This document shows positions 34,450-43,485 of a DNA stretch of 64,000 bases, in pieces; position 1 is the first letter of the stretch; every line of letters starts with the position of its first letter. The notes beneath the pieces were generated by a model. The model was not told where the DNA came from and made no database searches. It saw nothing but the letters and a program-made list of their open reading frames with translations. This stretch comes from Bacteroides muris (ex Afrizal et al. 2022) (GTDB lineage: Bacteria > Bacteroidota > Bacteroidia > Bacteroidales > Bacteroidaceae). The stretch covers positions 54,405 to 118,404 of the forward strand of contig NZ_SRYZ01000007.1 of NCBI RefSeq assembly GCF_004793475.1, written 5' to 3'. The position numbers were made by a program, and so were the translations under genes.

Positions 34450-34666
34450 GGCTTATTTCAGAATACATTGGCTACGAAATACTGTCTGTAATGATAGGTA
34501 CTTGGCAGGTTGTTGGGATAACCGTCTCACACCTTACAACACCATTCTTGCCCTTTTCTAAGAGGGACAATTTCGGCGTGTCCGCTGAATAGTTACGCTG
34601 TTTGCCATTACTTGGAATAGAAAAAGGACTTTCGTTTTACCTGAATTTTGGTTAAAATATATGTTG
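34450..34666. other. Non-coding gap before the queuosine operon promoter
   Basis: No supported gene. The reading frames here are short and unlike known proteins; nothing further is seen. Confidence 0.5.
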
Positions 34667-34697
34667 TTTGTTCGTTTGCAAAACTTGTTGTATCTTT
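34667..34697 (+). promoter_or_regulatory. Promoter of the queuosine transporter-queC-queF operon
   Basis: TTTG at 34667-34670 and TATCTTTG at 34690-34697 with 19 bases between them. The ATG is at 34772, leaving a leader of about 65-70 bases. Confidence 0.75.
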
Positions 34698-34730
34698 GCA
34701 GCCGGATTAAATAAGTATGATGCCGTGAAT

Positions 34731-34768
34731 AGCGGTCGTGTATTCTAGAACACCACGTAAAAAACAGG
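34731..34768 (+). promoter_or_regulatory. Candidate preQ1-I-like riboswitch overlapping the ribosome-binding site
   Basis: The leader contains ATTCTAGAACACC, then CACG closing a short stem with upstream CGTG, then TAAAAAACAGGAG with AGGAG as the Shine-Dalgarno sequence. The order (stem, UUCUAG loop, ACACC, stem, A-rich tail) resembles the B. subtilis preQ1-I aptamer. The tail lacks the usual CUA, so the pseudoknot would have to use UUCU with AGGA. The gene controlled (queuosine precursor uptake) fits. This is a hypothesis only. Confidence 0.35.
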
Positions 34769-34771
34769 AGT

Positions 34772-35452
34772 ATGAAACAAAAAGTATCTGTACCTTTTAT
34801 GTTGCTGGGCATTCTGTTCAATGTATGCTTGATTGCAGCCAATCTTCTTGAGACTAAAGTTATCCAGGTTTTTGGTATTACCGTAACAGCTGGATTGCTG
34901 GTCTTCCCGATTTCTTATATTATCAACGATTGCATAGCCGAGGTTTGGGGCTTTCGTAAAGCCCGCCTGATTATCTGGAGCGGTTTTGCCATGAACTTTT
35001 TTGTGGTAATGCTGGGACTGATAGCCGTGGCGTTGCCTGCCGCCCCTTTCTGGGATGGTGCCGCGCATTTCAATTTCGTTTTTGGAATGGCGCCCCGTAT
35101 TGTCATAGCCAGTCTGACGGCATTCTTGGTGGGCTCTTTTCTGAATGCCTACGTAATGAGCCGCATGAAACTGGCAAGCAACGGGCGTAATTTCTCCGCA
35201 CGTGCCATTTGGTCGACGGTGGTTGGTGAGACGGCAGACTCGTTGATTTTCTTTCCGGTTGCGTTCGGAGGAATCATTGCATGGCAGGAGTTGCTGGTGA
35301 TGATGTGTATCCAGATTCTGCTGAAGTCCATGTACGAGGTATTGATACTGCCTGTGACTATCCGTGTGGTAAAAGCTATTAAGCGGATAGACGGTAGTGA
35401 TGTCTATGATGAAGGCATCTCCTATAAAGTATGGAAAATAGGCGATATTTAA
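34772..35452 (+). CDS. Queuosine precursor transporter (YhhQ/QPTR, VUT family)
   Basis: 226 residues with six hydrophobic segments. The family motif ISYIINDCIAEVWGFRKARLIIWSGFAMN is present, with conserved Asp/Glu in a membrane helix, then VVGETADSLIFFPVAF. It should import preQ0/preQ1 or queuine-type bases across the inner membrane. It is the first gene of an operon with queC and queF, so salvage and synthesis are linked. The start at 34772 has a good AGGAG six bases upstream. Confidence 0.9.
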   Translation: MKQKVSVPFMLLGILFNVCLIAANLLETKVIQVFGITVTAGLLVFPISYIINDCIAEVWGFRKARLIIWSGFAMNFFVVMLGLIAVALPAAPFWDGAAHFNFVFGMAPRIVIASLTAFLVGSFLNAYVMSRMKLASNGRNFSARAIWSTVVGETADSLIFFPVAFGGIIAWQELLVMMCIQILLKSMYEVLILPVTIRVVKAIKRIDGSDVYDEGISYKVWKIGDI

Positions 35453-35510
35453 AGCCCCTTACCCGTAGTGAGGGGAAATCAGTTATTATGTCAAACAAAT
35501 AATTAACAAT

Positions 35511-35554
35511 GCCCTCTCTGTTTCCCTCCCTACGGGGGAGGGCAAGGGGAGAGG
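35511..35554. repeat. GC-rich nested hairpin between the transporter and queC
   Basis: CCCTCTC and CCCTCCC pair with GGGAGGG and GGGAGAGG around TACG. The hairpin ends 11 bases before the queC ATG. GC-rich hairpins of this kind are common between Bacteroides genes; here it could modulate the operon or be a REP-like element. Confidence 0.6.
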
Positions 35555-35565
35555 CTTTTAACAAG

Positions 35566-36222
35566 ATGAATAGGGACACAGCTTTGGTGGTATTCAGTGG
35601 CGGGCAAGACTCGACCACTTGCCTCTTTTGGGCAAAACGTGAATTTAAGAAAGTGTATGCGCTGAGTTTTCTGTATGGACAGAAACATCAGAAGGAAGTG
35701 GACTTGGCGAGGGCCATTGCCCGTAAGGCAGGTGTGGAGTTCGAAGTAATGGATGTTTCCTTTATCGGCCGGCTGGGACATAACTCATTGACAGATGCCG
35801 GCATGGAGATGGACCAGGAGAAGCCGGCAGACAGCTTTCCGAATACTTTTGTGCCGGGACGCAATCTGTTTTTCCTGAGTATAGCCGCCGTCTACGCCCG
35901 CGAGCGGGGGATTAATCATATTGTGACGGGGGTGTCGCAGACCGATTTCAGCGGTTATCCCGATTGCCGGGATGCTTTCATCAAGTCGCTTAACGTGACG
36001 CTGAACCTGGCTATGGACGAGCAATTCGTACTGCACACACCACTGATGTGGATTGACAAAGCGGAGACCTGGGCGCTGGCAGACGAGCTTGGAGTGCTTG
36101 AACTTATACGTCACGAAACGCTGACTTGCTATAATGGTATCCCGGGAGATGGTTGTGGACACTGCCCGGCATGCACGTTGCGCAGAGAAGGATTGGAAAA
36201 GTTTTTGGCTTCTACTAAATGA
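35566..36222 (+). CDS. queC: 7-cyano-7-deazaguanine synthase QueC
   Basis: 218 residues from the ATG at 35566. The PP-loop SGGQDSTT is at 11-18, [19 protein letters not shown] is the substrate segment, and the C-terminal zinc cluster uses Cys188, Cys197, Cys200 and Cys203 (CGHCPAC). It converts 7-carboxy-7-deazaguanine to preQ0 with ATP and ammonia. An earlier in-frame ATG at 35509 would translate the GC hairpin ([14 protein letters not shown]) and is rejected. queF follows 25 bases later. Confidence 0.95.
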   Translation: MNRDTALVVFSGGQDSTTCLFWAKREFKKVYALSFLYGQKHQKEVDLARAIARKAGVEFEVMDVSFIGRLGHNSLTDAGMEMDQEKPADSFPNTFVPGRNLFFLSIAAVYARERGINHIVTGVSQTDFSGYPDCRDAFIKSLNVTLNLAMDEQFVLHTPLMWIDKAETWALADELGVLELIRHETLTCYNGIPGDGCGHCPACTLRREGLEKFLASTK

Positions 36223-36247
36223 GGCACACTTGTATCACTAAAAATAT

Positions 36248-36709
36248 ATGGCTATGACAGAATTGAAAGACCAACTCTCCCTTTTAGGGAGAAAGACAGA
36301 ATACCGTCAGGACTATGCCCCTGAAGTATTGGAGGCATTTGATAACAAGCATCCCGGCAATGATTACTGGGTACGTTTCAATTGCCCTGAATTTACCAGC
36401 CTCTGTCCCATTACGGGGCAACCGGACTTTGCGGAAATCCGTATTTGCTATATCCCTGATGTCAAGATGGTAGAGAGCAAGAGTTTGAAACTCTACTTGT
36501 TCAGCTTCCGCAATCATGGTGCCTTCCACGAGGATTGCGTGAATATCATAATGAAAGACCTCATTCATCTGATGAATCCTAAGTATATCGAGGTGACAGG
36601 TATCTTTACCCCGCGTGGCGGCATCTCTATCTACCCGTATGCCAATTACGGACGTCCCGGCACGAAGTTCGAGCAGATGGCGGAGCATCGTTTGATGAAC
36701 CGTGAATAG
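36248..36709 (+). CDS. queF: NADPH-dependent preQ0 reductase QueF
   Basis: 153 residues (151 if the second ATG at 36254 is used). The catalytic cysteine is C53 in [15 protein letters not shown], with D60 following, and [20 protein letters not shown] binds the nucleobase as in the short, unimodular QueF type. It reduces the nitrile preQ0 to preQ1, the free base inserted into tRNA. It is the last gene of the operon after queC. Confidence 0.95.
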   Translation: MAMTELKDQLSLLGRKTEYRQDYAPEVLEAFDNKHPGNDYWVRFNCPEFTSLCPITGQPDFAEIRICYIPDVKMVESKSLKLYLFSFRNHGAFHEDCVNIIMKDLIHLMNPKYIEVTGIFTPRGGISIYPYANYGRPGTKFEQMAEHRLMNRE

Positions 36710-36826
36710 GATGCTGTATCTGATGGCTCCTATAAATAGAAGGGGGCTGTTAGGATAGGTAATTTTTGCATCACTATATTCTATATCCTTGTCTACTGAC
36801 CTTTAGTTTCTTGTTTGCTAATTTTT

Positions 36827-36918
36827 ATTCGTCCGACAGTTGTTGCATTATCGTCCAACAGTTGTCGGACGATAATTAAACAGCCGTCGGACGATAATGT
36901 AACGCTTGTCGGACGAAT
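36827..36918. repeat. Five-copy nested inverted repeat of GTCGGACGATAAT
   Basis: Two inverted copies (36827-36838 and 36847-36863) face three direct copies (36862-36876, 36886-36898, 36906-36918) of a core reading GTCGGACGAWAAT. The outer pair is a perfect ATTCGTCCGACA/TGTCGGACGAAT match and the inner pair has one mismatch. It can form nested hairpins in DNA or RNA. It lies in a 560-base gene-free gap after queF. Confidence 0.9.
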
Positions 36919-37230
36919 AGTTTTTAGTAAATGAGAAGTTAGTCTGTCTTTATTCATCGGCTAATATAAGGCTTCTCTATCATCAGTTTTGCTACATCTT
37001 TATTTTCCCTTTTACGATTATCCGCATAAATGCCGCTGACGAATAAGAAACTGTTTTGATTTTATTATTTAAGAGATTTCCTCAGCACCTTCCGAGCTTG
37101 TTTTCGGTTTTTTTTATCTGTTTTATTATTGATAATACCTATCAATGGTGATTGCGCGGTATGATATATACGATGAAAACTCTCCATGCAATTACCTACA
37201 ATAAGCGATTGCACAGCTGGCTGTTAATAA
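36919..37230. other. Gene-free gap upstream of the xus-like operon
   Basis: Apart from the adjoining repeat, no gene or strong hairpin is seen. GACCTTTG at 37232-37239 is a one-mismatch -7 element likely serving the TonB receptor gene. Confidence 0.5.
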
Positions 37231-37274
37231 TGACCTTTGCAGCGATTTATTAACAACATATAATCATTGTAAAA

Positions 37275-39665
37275 TTGAAAGCATATACACTTAAATTCTC
37301 TCTGTTGTTTCTTCTTCTGTCGGTTTCTCTGTCTGCACGTTCGCAGAGGGGAGGAGGGATGATTTCGGGTAGAATCATTTCTACGGAAAAAGAAACGGTG
37401 GATTTTGCGACTGTTTATCTGAAAGGGACAAGTTATGGAGGAATCACGAATCAGGAAGGCCTCTATCATATCAAGGCGCCTGCCGGCGACTATACGCTGG
37501 TGGTGTCTGCCGTAGGTTATACAAAGGTGGAAAAGAAGGTGAAGCTGGTCAATGATGAGCGGATGAAGCTGAATATAACCATCGCTCCCGAAACACAACA
37601 GCTGGATGAGGTGACTATCGTTTCTACCGGAGTGAGTCGTATGAAGAGGTCGGCATTCAATGCTGTGGCAGTCGATACGAAGGAACTCCAGAATACCACG
37701 AAGAACCTGAGCGATGCCTTGACCAAGGCTCCGGGTATGAAACTCCGTGAGTCGGGTGGGGTAGGTTCGGACATGCAGCTTATGCTGGACGGTTTTAGCG
37801 GAAAGCACGTCAAGGTATTCATTGACGGTGTGCCGCAGGAAGGCGTGGGAAGCTCCTTCAGTCTGAACAATATTCCGGTGAGCTTTGCCGACCGTATAGA
37901 GGTATACAAGGGTGTGGTTCCCGTAGGCTTCGGAACGGATGCCATTGGCGGTGTCATCAACATCGTTACCAACAAGAAACGTCGGAACTGGTTTCTGGAT
38001 GCTTCTTATTCTTACGGATCGTTCAATACCCACCGCTCATACATAGACTTCGGACAGACTTTCAAGAACGGTTTCAGCTATGAAATCAATGCCTTTCAGA
38101 ACTACTCGGACAACGATTATCATGTAGATGCACCGGTAAAGAACTTTGAGACGGGCAGTTTCAACGAAAGTGAAAAGGTGCGTGTGAGGCGTTTCAATGA
38201 TACTTACCATAACGAAGCCATTGTGGCTAAAGCGGGTATTGTAGACAAAAGTTGGGCAGACCGGCTGATGTTTGGTTTCACCTATTCGCACATGTACAAG
38301 GACATACAGACCGGCGTACGCCAGAAGACAGTCTTCGGAGAAAAGCACCGCTTCGGCCATTCACTGATGCCTTCGATGGAATACAGCAAACGCAACTTGA
38401 TAATCAAGGGGCTGGATATGGTGCTGACAGCCAACTACAATCGCAATGCCACTACGAATGTGGATACTGCCCGCTATGAATACAACTGGCTTGGTGAGAA
38501 ACATCCGCTGAACAGTCCCGGCGAACAGTCCCGCCAGTATTCCCGTGCCGATAATGACAATTGGAACGGTACATTGACCTTGAATTACCGCATTGCCAGA
38601 GTCCACATGCTGACTTTCAATCATGTGCTGAACGCTTTCCGGCGTGATAATACTTCACTGTTGGCGGTGGAAGAACAGACGGATGCCATTGCCAAGCAGA
38701 CCCGCAAGAATATCTCTGGTTTGTCATACCGCCTGATGCCTTCCGAAAAGTGGAACTTCTCGGCATTCGGCAAATACTACCGCCAGTATGTGGCAGGACC
38801 TATGGCCGAGGATGATACCGGTAGTAATTATGTACGCACCAGCCGTACGGTAGACTCTTGGGGATATGGTGCTGCCGGGACCTACTTCATTCTGTCCGGC
38901 TTGCAGGCAAAGTTCTCTTACGAAAAAGCTTACCGCCTGCCCACTATCGAAGAGATGTTTGGTGACGAAGATCTGGAGAGTGGAGACATCGGCATCCGTC
39001 CCGAGAAAAGTGACAACATCAACTTGAACCTGAGTTATTCTCGGAGTTTTGGAAAACATTCCGTCTACGTGGAAGGCGGTGTGGTATACCGCAATACGAA
39101 GGATTATATCCAGCGTAATATTCAGGACTTGAGCGGAGGAAAAGAAGGGGCCACTTATACCAACTACGGCAAAGTGCTGACGAAGGGATACAATGTATCG
39201 GCGCGTTATGGCTTCGGACGCTGGTTGAGTGTGGGCGGCAACTTCACGCGAATGAATGTGCGTGACAATGAGAAGTGGCAGATTGGAAGTACGGGAAACT
39301 CCGTACAGAATCTTGGCTATGAAGCACGTATTCCCAATGTACCCTATCAGTTTGCCGATTTTGACGTGAACTTCTACTGGCGCGACTTTGGAAAAAAAGA
39401 GAATGTGCTCTCCATGACCTACGACAACCAGTACATGCATAGCTTTTCCTACTATTCGCAGGCCGTCGGTAGCAAGAACAATGATTTTATGGTGCCCGAC
39501 CAGTTCTCCCACAATCTGACATTGAGCTATAGTCTGAAGAACGGCCGTTACAATCTCTCGTTTGAGTGCCGTAACTTTACAAACGAGGATTTGTATGACA
39601 ACTTCAGCCTTCAGAAAGCCGGGCGTGCGTTCTATGGCAAGATACGTGTACATTTTGGTGATTAA
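37275..39665 (+). CDS. xusA: TonB-dependent outer-membrane receptor, XusA-like
   Basis: 796 residues. Translation must begin at the TTG at 37275: an in-frame stop lies at 37251 with no ATG between, and this start yields a proper signal peptide (MKAYTLKFSLLFLLLSVSLS). Residues about 28-110 form a CarboxypepD_reg-like domain (SGRIISTEKETVDFATVYLK), about 120-230 the plug (TKAPGMKLRESGGVGSDMQL, GVVPVGFGTDAIGGVINIV), and the rest a 22-strand barrel ending GKIRVHFGD. It would import a ligand energised by TonB. Followed by DUF4374 and PepSY genes, it matches the xenosiderophore operon xusABC described in B. thetaiotaomicron; the symbol is by analogy. Confidence 0.85.
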   Translation: MKAYTLKFSLLFLLLSVSLSARSQRGGGMISGRIISTEKETVDFATVYLKGTSYGGITNQEGLYHIKAPAGDYTLVVSAVGYTKVEKKVKLVNDERMKLNITIAPETQQLDEVTIVSTGVSRMKRSAFNAVAVDTKELQNTTKNLSDALTKAPGMKLRESGGVGSDMQLMLDGFSGKHVKVFIDGVPQEGVGSSFSLNNIPVSFADRIEVYKGVVPVGFGTDAIGGVINIVTNKKRRNWFLDASYSYGSFNTHRSYIDFGQTFKNGFSYEINAFQNYSDNDYHVDAPVKNFETGSFNESEKVRVRRFNDTYHNEAIVAKAGIVDKSWADRLMFGFTYSHMYKDIQTGVRQKTVFGEKHRFGHSLMPSMEYSKRNLIIKGLDMVLTANYNRNATTNVDTARYEYNWLGEKHPLNSPGEQSRQYSRADNDNWNGTLTLNYRIARVHMLTFNHVLNAFRRDNTSLLAVEEQTDAIAKQTRKNISGLSYRLMPSEKWNFSAFGKYYRQYVAGPMAEDDTGSNYVRTSRTVDSWGYGAAGTYFILSGLQAKFSYEKAYRLPTIEEMFGDEDLESGDIGIRPEKSDNINLNLSYSRSFGKHSVYVEGGVVYRNTKDYIQRNIQDLSGGKEGATYTNYGKVLTKGYNVSARYGFGRWLSVGGNFTRMNVRDNEKWQIGSTGNSVQNLGYEARIPNVPYQFADFDVNFYWRDFGKKENVLSMTYDNQYMHSFSYYSQAVGSKNNDFMVPDQFSHNLTLSYSLKNGRYNLSFECRNFTNEDLYDNFSLQKAGRAFYGKIRVHFGD

Positions 39666-39708
39666 TAAATATAATGGTTTTAATAGGTGTAATTAATAAG
39701 AAGAACAA

Positions 39709-41112
39709 ATGAAGAAGAATTATCTTTTGTCCGGCCTCTTTGCAATGGCAATGACCGGAATGGCTTTAGTTTCTTGTACAGACACAGACGAACCGGGTTC
39801 CGGCTCCGGTTCCGGTTCAAAGGGTAACTATGTGATAGCTGCCACGGCTACAGTTTCAGGTAGCTCCGTTCCTGTCCTGCTGACAGCCGAGTCGCTGGAA
39901 AGCGGTGAGATTACTGCTGCTGGTAATGGCCTTGTGAATGAGGGTGCTACTTACTGGGTGTTCTACGGAAACAAATATCTGTATGCCTTGAACTACAATC
40001 AGGGAAATGCAGGCACTACCCAGTCGTTCATTATGAATGCAAACGGTGAACTGGAAAAACGTAGCCAGGAGTATAACGTCAATCGTTTCACTACCTACGG
40101 CTATTGTGACCAATTTATAATGACAGCTTCTACCGGTGACGGCCCAACGGAGCTGAATGATGCAAATGGGTATACTCCCCAATCTTTTTTGATTTCCTAT
40201 CTGGATGTCGAGAAACAGACTTATACAAAGAATTCGGTAACAAAAGATACTCCGTTTCTTGCCGAAAATTTCCTTGAAAATGGTGAATACGTGACACTGG
40301 CCGGTATAGAACAAGTGGGCAGCAAGGTTTATGCGGCAGCCATTCCCATGGGGCTTAGCCAGTATGGTTGCATGCAGAAGAACGAAGACGGTAGCTACAA
40401 GTGGGTGCTTCCCGGTAATGAGGATTTAATAAAGGCAGAATCTGGCGGACAGGGTAGCAGTGCCTATGAAAAGGACGAGTTGCAATGGACTCAGTATCCT
40501 AATGAATGCCATATTGCTATCTTTGCTGATTGGAATCTGAAGTCTCATAAAGTCATCACTACCGATAAAATAAGCTATGCTGCCGGACGCAACCGTTCAC
40601 AGTACTACCAGATGAACTGGCTTGCTGACGACGGCTATGTATATGTATTTTCTCCGAGCTATGCCAAGACCATGGCCGATGCCCGCCAGCGGACTACGTT
40701 GCCTGCCGGAGTGGTGCGTATCAATACAAAAACAGAAGAATTTGATGCCGGCTACTACTACAACCTTGAAGAAAAGGCGAATGGACACTCCTTCATGCGC
40801 AGTTGGTACATCTCCGGCAGTTATTTCTTGCTGCTGATGTATGATAGAGACATTACGGAGGCGGGTAAGGTCGCCAATCAACTTGCCATTTTCAACGCCT
40901 CCACCGGAGCTTTGACTTATGTGAACGGCCTTCCAAGTGATGTTTCCGGATTTGGTAGTACCCCATACATGGAAAATGGCAAAGCATATATGGCAGTCAC
41001 TACCTCTTCCGGCTATCCTAGCATCTATAAGGTAGACCCAGCCAATGCAACAGCTGCCAGAGGTCTGGTTGTTAATGTAACTCAATTGAACGGTGTAGGT
41101 AAACTGGAATAA
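39709..41112 (+). CDS. xusB: DUF4374 surface lipoprotein, XusB-like
   Basis: 467 residues with lipobox MALVSC (Cys23) followed by acidic TDTDEP, the pattern for surface-exposed Bacteroidetes lipoproteins. A Gly/Ser linker (GSGSGSGSK) leads to a propeller-like beta-rich domain ([40 protein letters not shown]). In B. thetaiotaomicron the DUF4374 lipoprotein XusB binds ferric enterobactin-type siderophores and hands them to the receptor. Gene order, 43 bases after the TonB receptor, agrees. Ligand specificity here is inference. Confidence 0.85.
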   Translation: MKKNYLLSGLFAMAMTGMALVSCTDTDEPGSGSGSGSKGNYVIAATATVSGSSVPVLLTAESLESGEITAAGNGLVNEGATYWVFYGNKYLYALNYNQGNAGTTQSFIMNANGELEKRSQEYNVNRFTTYGYCDQFIMTASTGDGPTELNDANGYTPQSFLISYLDVEKQTYTKNSVTKDTPFLAENFLENGEYVTLAGIEQVGSKVYAAAIPMGLSQYGCMQKNEDGSYKWVLPGNEDLIKAESGGQGSSAYEKDELQWTQYPNECHIAIFADWNLKSHKVITTDKISYAAGRNRSQYYQMNWLADDGYVYVFSPSYAKTMADARQRTTLPAGVVRINTKTEEFDAGYYYNLEEKANGHSFMRSWYISGSYFLLLMYDRDITEAGKVANQLAIFNASTGALTYVNGLPSDVSGFGSTPYMENGKAYMAVTTSSGYPSIYKVDPANATAARGLVVNVTQLNGVGKLE

Positions 41113-41118
41113 GCTCCT

Positions 41119-42300
41119 ATGAAGAAAGTTTTTCGTAAGATACATTTATGGCTTTCAGTCCCCTTCGGGCTACTGATTACCCTTATCTGTTTTTCCGGAG
41201 CGATGTTGGTATTCGAGACGGAGGTGATGGAGCTTTGTCATCGCGACCTCTACTATGTGGAGAAAGTCGGGACGGCACCGCTTCCCATGGACAAGGTGGC
41301 CGAAAAAGTAGCTGCTACTCTGCCGGATAGTGTTTCTGTGACGGGTGTCACTGCTTCATCTGCTCCGGAGCGTGCCTGGCAAGTGAATCTTTCCAAACCC
41401 CGTCGTGCCTCTGTCTATGTAGACCAATATACGGGTAAGATAAAGGGAAAGTATGAGCGTGCACCGTTTTTCATGACCATGTTCCGCCTGCATCGCTGGT
41501 TGTTGGACAGCATGAAGCCCAATGGAGGCATCTTCTGGGGGAAAATGATTGTGGGCACTGCCACGCTGATGTTTGTCTTTGTCCTGATATCGGGCATTGT
41601 CATCTGGTGGCCTCGTACAAAAAAGGCTTTGAAGAACAGTTTGAAGATTGTTGCCGGTAAGGGGTGGCGTCGGTTCTGGTACGACTTGCATGTGGCAGGT
41701 GGTATGTACACGCTGGCTTTTCTGTTGGTAATGGCGCTTACGGGACTAACATGGTCTTTCTCCTGGTATCGCATCGGTTTCTACAAAGTTTTCGGAGTGG
41801 AAACCACACAAGGAGATGGAGGACATGGTGCTCCGGCACAAACTACAGCCCAGGGAGGAGAACGGGCGCAAGGTCGGTCTGGTGGCAGACGGAGAGGTGA
41901 GAATCATGAAAGAAATTCTTTTTCTCCTTTTGCAAGCTGGCAGAAGGTTTACAAAGAACTGAAGGAGCTCAATCCTGATTATAAACAGATAACCGTATCC
42001 AAAGGCTCTGCTATGGTTTCTTTCAATCGGTTGGGCAACCAGCGTGCTGTCGACCGTTATACGTTCAATCCCCGTAGCGGTGAAATCACCGGGACTACCT
42101 TGTACAAAGATACCGACACTTCAGGAAAAATCCGGGGCTGGATATTCTCTATTCATGTAGGCAGTTGGGGAGGGCTGGGCACTCGCATATTGAGCTTCCT
42201 TGCTGCTTTGGTGGGTGCAAGTTTGCCGCTGACGGGCTATTATCTTTGGATTCGCAGATTGATTCGGAAGGGCGGTAGGAAAGCGAATATGCGCCCATAA
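41119..42300 (+). CDS. xusC: PepSY-associated membrane protein, XusC-like
   Basis: 393 residues with four membrane helices (about 10-35, 145-170, 195-215 and 355-378). PepSY-type periplasmic segments lie between them, and a low-complexity Gly/Ala/Gln/Arg loop is at about 235-275 (HGAPAQTTAQGGERAQGRSG). Conserved His (RLHRWLLD, SIHVGSWG) may bind haem as in PepSY_TM ferric reductases. XusC is thought to be the inner-membrane step of siderophore use, probably reduction and release of iron. It starts six bases after the XusB stop, so it is co-transcribed. Confidence 0.85.
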   Translation: MKKVFRKIHLWLSVPFGLLITLICFSGAMLVFETEVMELCHRDLYYVEKVGTAPLPMDKVAEKVAATLPDSVSVTGVTASSAPERAWQVNLSKPRRASVYVDQYTGKIKGKYERAPFFMTMFRLHRWLLDSMKPNGGIFWGKMIVGTATLMFVFVLISGIVIWWPRTKKALKNSLKIVAGKGWRRFWYDLHVAGGMYTLAFLLVMALTGLTWSFSWYRIGFYKVFGVETTQGDGGHGAPAQTTAQGGERAQGRSGGRRRGENHERNSFSPFASWQKVYKELKELNPDYKQITVSKGSAMVSFNRLGNQRAVDRYTFNPRSGEITGTTLYKDTDTSGKIRGWIFSIHVGSWGGLGTRILSFLAALVGASLPLTGYYLWIRRLIRKGGRKANMRP

Positions 42301-42364
42301 CCAGATACTGCACAGGCAGATAAGCCGGTAGATGCCGTGAAGAGATTCGGATTATAAATGAGAT

Positions 42365-42394
42365 GGTAGGGTGATAGCAAGATATCACCCTATC
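42365..42394. terminator. Terminator between the xus-like operon and the PfkB kinase
   Basis: GGTAGGGTGATA pairs (one mismatch) with TATCACCCTATC around a 6-base loop, followed by ATTTTATCC. Both converging genes could use it. Confidence 0.6.
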
Positions 42395-42397
42395 ATT

Positions 42398-43273
42398 TTA
42401 TCCTCTTATCACGTTATTTATAGCTTCTTCCGTTCCGCAGAATGGTCCGTGTGATTGTAGTTTTATGGTACACATGGCAGCAGCAAAGCATCCGGCTTCC
42501 CAATGTGATGCACCTTTGTTGCGCATATACAGATATCCTACCATATAGGTGTCTCCGCATCCTGTTGCATCTGTAATCTGAAGGGCCGGATAGGCAGGTA
42601 TTTCGTGGAATTCTCCTTGGGCATATATCAGCGAACCTTTATCTCCCAGGGTCAGCAGCACTTCCTTGACACCCCAGTCTGCAATCAGTAATGCAGCTTC
42701 GTGTGGTTCACGGCATCCGGTCAGCACTTCCATTTCAGCTTCGTTGGCTTTCAGAATATGGATATACTTCAATGCTTCTTTCTTTTCCGGCCAGTCTACG
42801 GCCAGCACTTTTTCATTGTCCACTTTACGGAGAAATCCTTGTACATCTACCGAGAGTAATCCCTTTCCGGACAGAAACTTGATAACCTCCAAAGAAAAGT
42901 CATCGGCAAGCAGACTGCCCAAGTGGATAATCCGTGCATTGATATCTTTCAAACCTTCCACGGTGAAAGGGTCTGCTTTTGCCGTGACGCGTTGTGTACG
43001 TTCGTTCTGGTTTTCTCCATAAATATTCTCGAAACATACGGAATGTGTGCTGTGCAAGGCTTTGACGGAAATTCCTTCTTTCCGAATATCTTCCACAACG
43101 CCCATATCGGTATCAGCCAAAGCTGTTATCAATAGAAAATCGCTGGCATTCAAATGTTTGATGGCGTGTGCGAAGTAGAAAGAGGTGCCTCCCGGCATGT
43201 ATATGGTATTTTTAGGGGTTACGACTTTATCTTGGGTAATATAACCGATGCAACATAGACTGTGTGTATTCAT
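42398..43273 (-). CDS. PfkB-family carbohydrate or nucleoside kinase
   Basis: 291 residues. The N-terminal GTSFYFAHAIKHLNASDFLL is the sugar-binding half, and the signature TDATGCGDTYMVGYLYMRNKG contains the catalytic Asp of the GAGD-type motif with the anion hole. The motif reads GCGD instead of the usual GAGD. The kinase acts on a sugar or nucleoside that cannot be named; the length is slightly short for ribokinases. A -7-like TATCTTCG lies at 43325-43332. Confidence 0.85.
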   Translation of the reverse strand: MNTHSLCCIGYITQDKVVTPKNTIYMPGGTSFYFAHAIKHLNASDFLLITALADTDMGVVEDIRKEGISVKALHSTHSVCFENIYGENQNERTQRVTAKADPFTVEGLKDINARIIHLGSLLADDFSLEVIKFLSGKGLLSVDVQGFLRKVDNEKVLAVDWPEKKEALKYIHILKANEAEMEVLTGCREPHEAALLIADWGVKEVLLTLGDKGSLIYAQGEFHEIPAYPALQITDATGCGDTYMVGYLYMRNKGASHWEAGCFAAAMCTIKLQSHGPFCGTEEAINNVIRG

Positions 43274-43324
43274 TTCTTTGTTGGCTTTTTATTTCTTTAT
43301 TGTATTGATTCCGTAAATTGGGCG

Positions 43325-43332
43325 CGAAGATA
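43325..43332 (-). promoter_or_regulatory. -7-like element of the PfkB kinase gene
   Basis: TATCTTCG on the minus strand, one mismatch from TAnnTTTG, 52 bases before the ATG. Confidence 0.4.
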
Positions 43333-43485
43333 GTGATTTAATAACAATTCGACTATATTTGCAGCTGTAAATGTAGCCTTATTGAATACGAATTCATTAA
43401 GAACGAAAAGAGCATGTATGATACATTGCAGGCCTTTAATGTATGTTCACCGTCCATTATAACGAAGTTTGGCTGGAAGTCTGTA

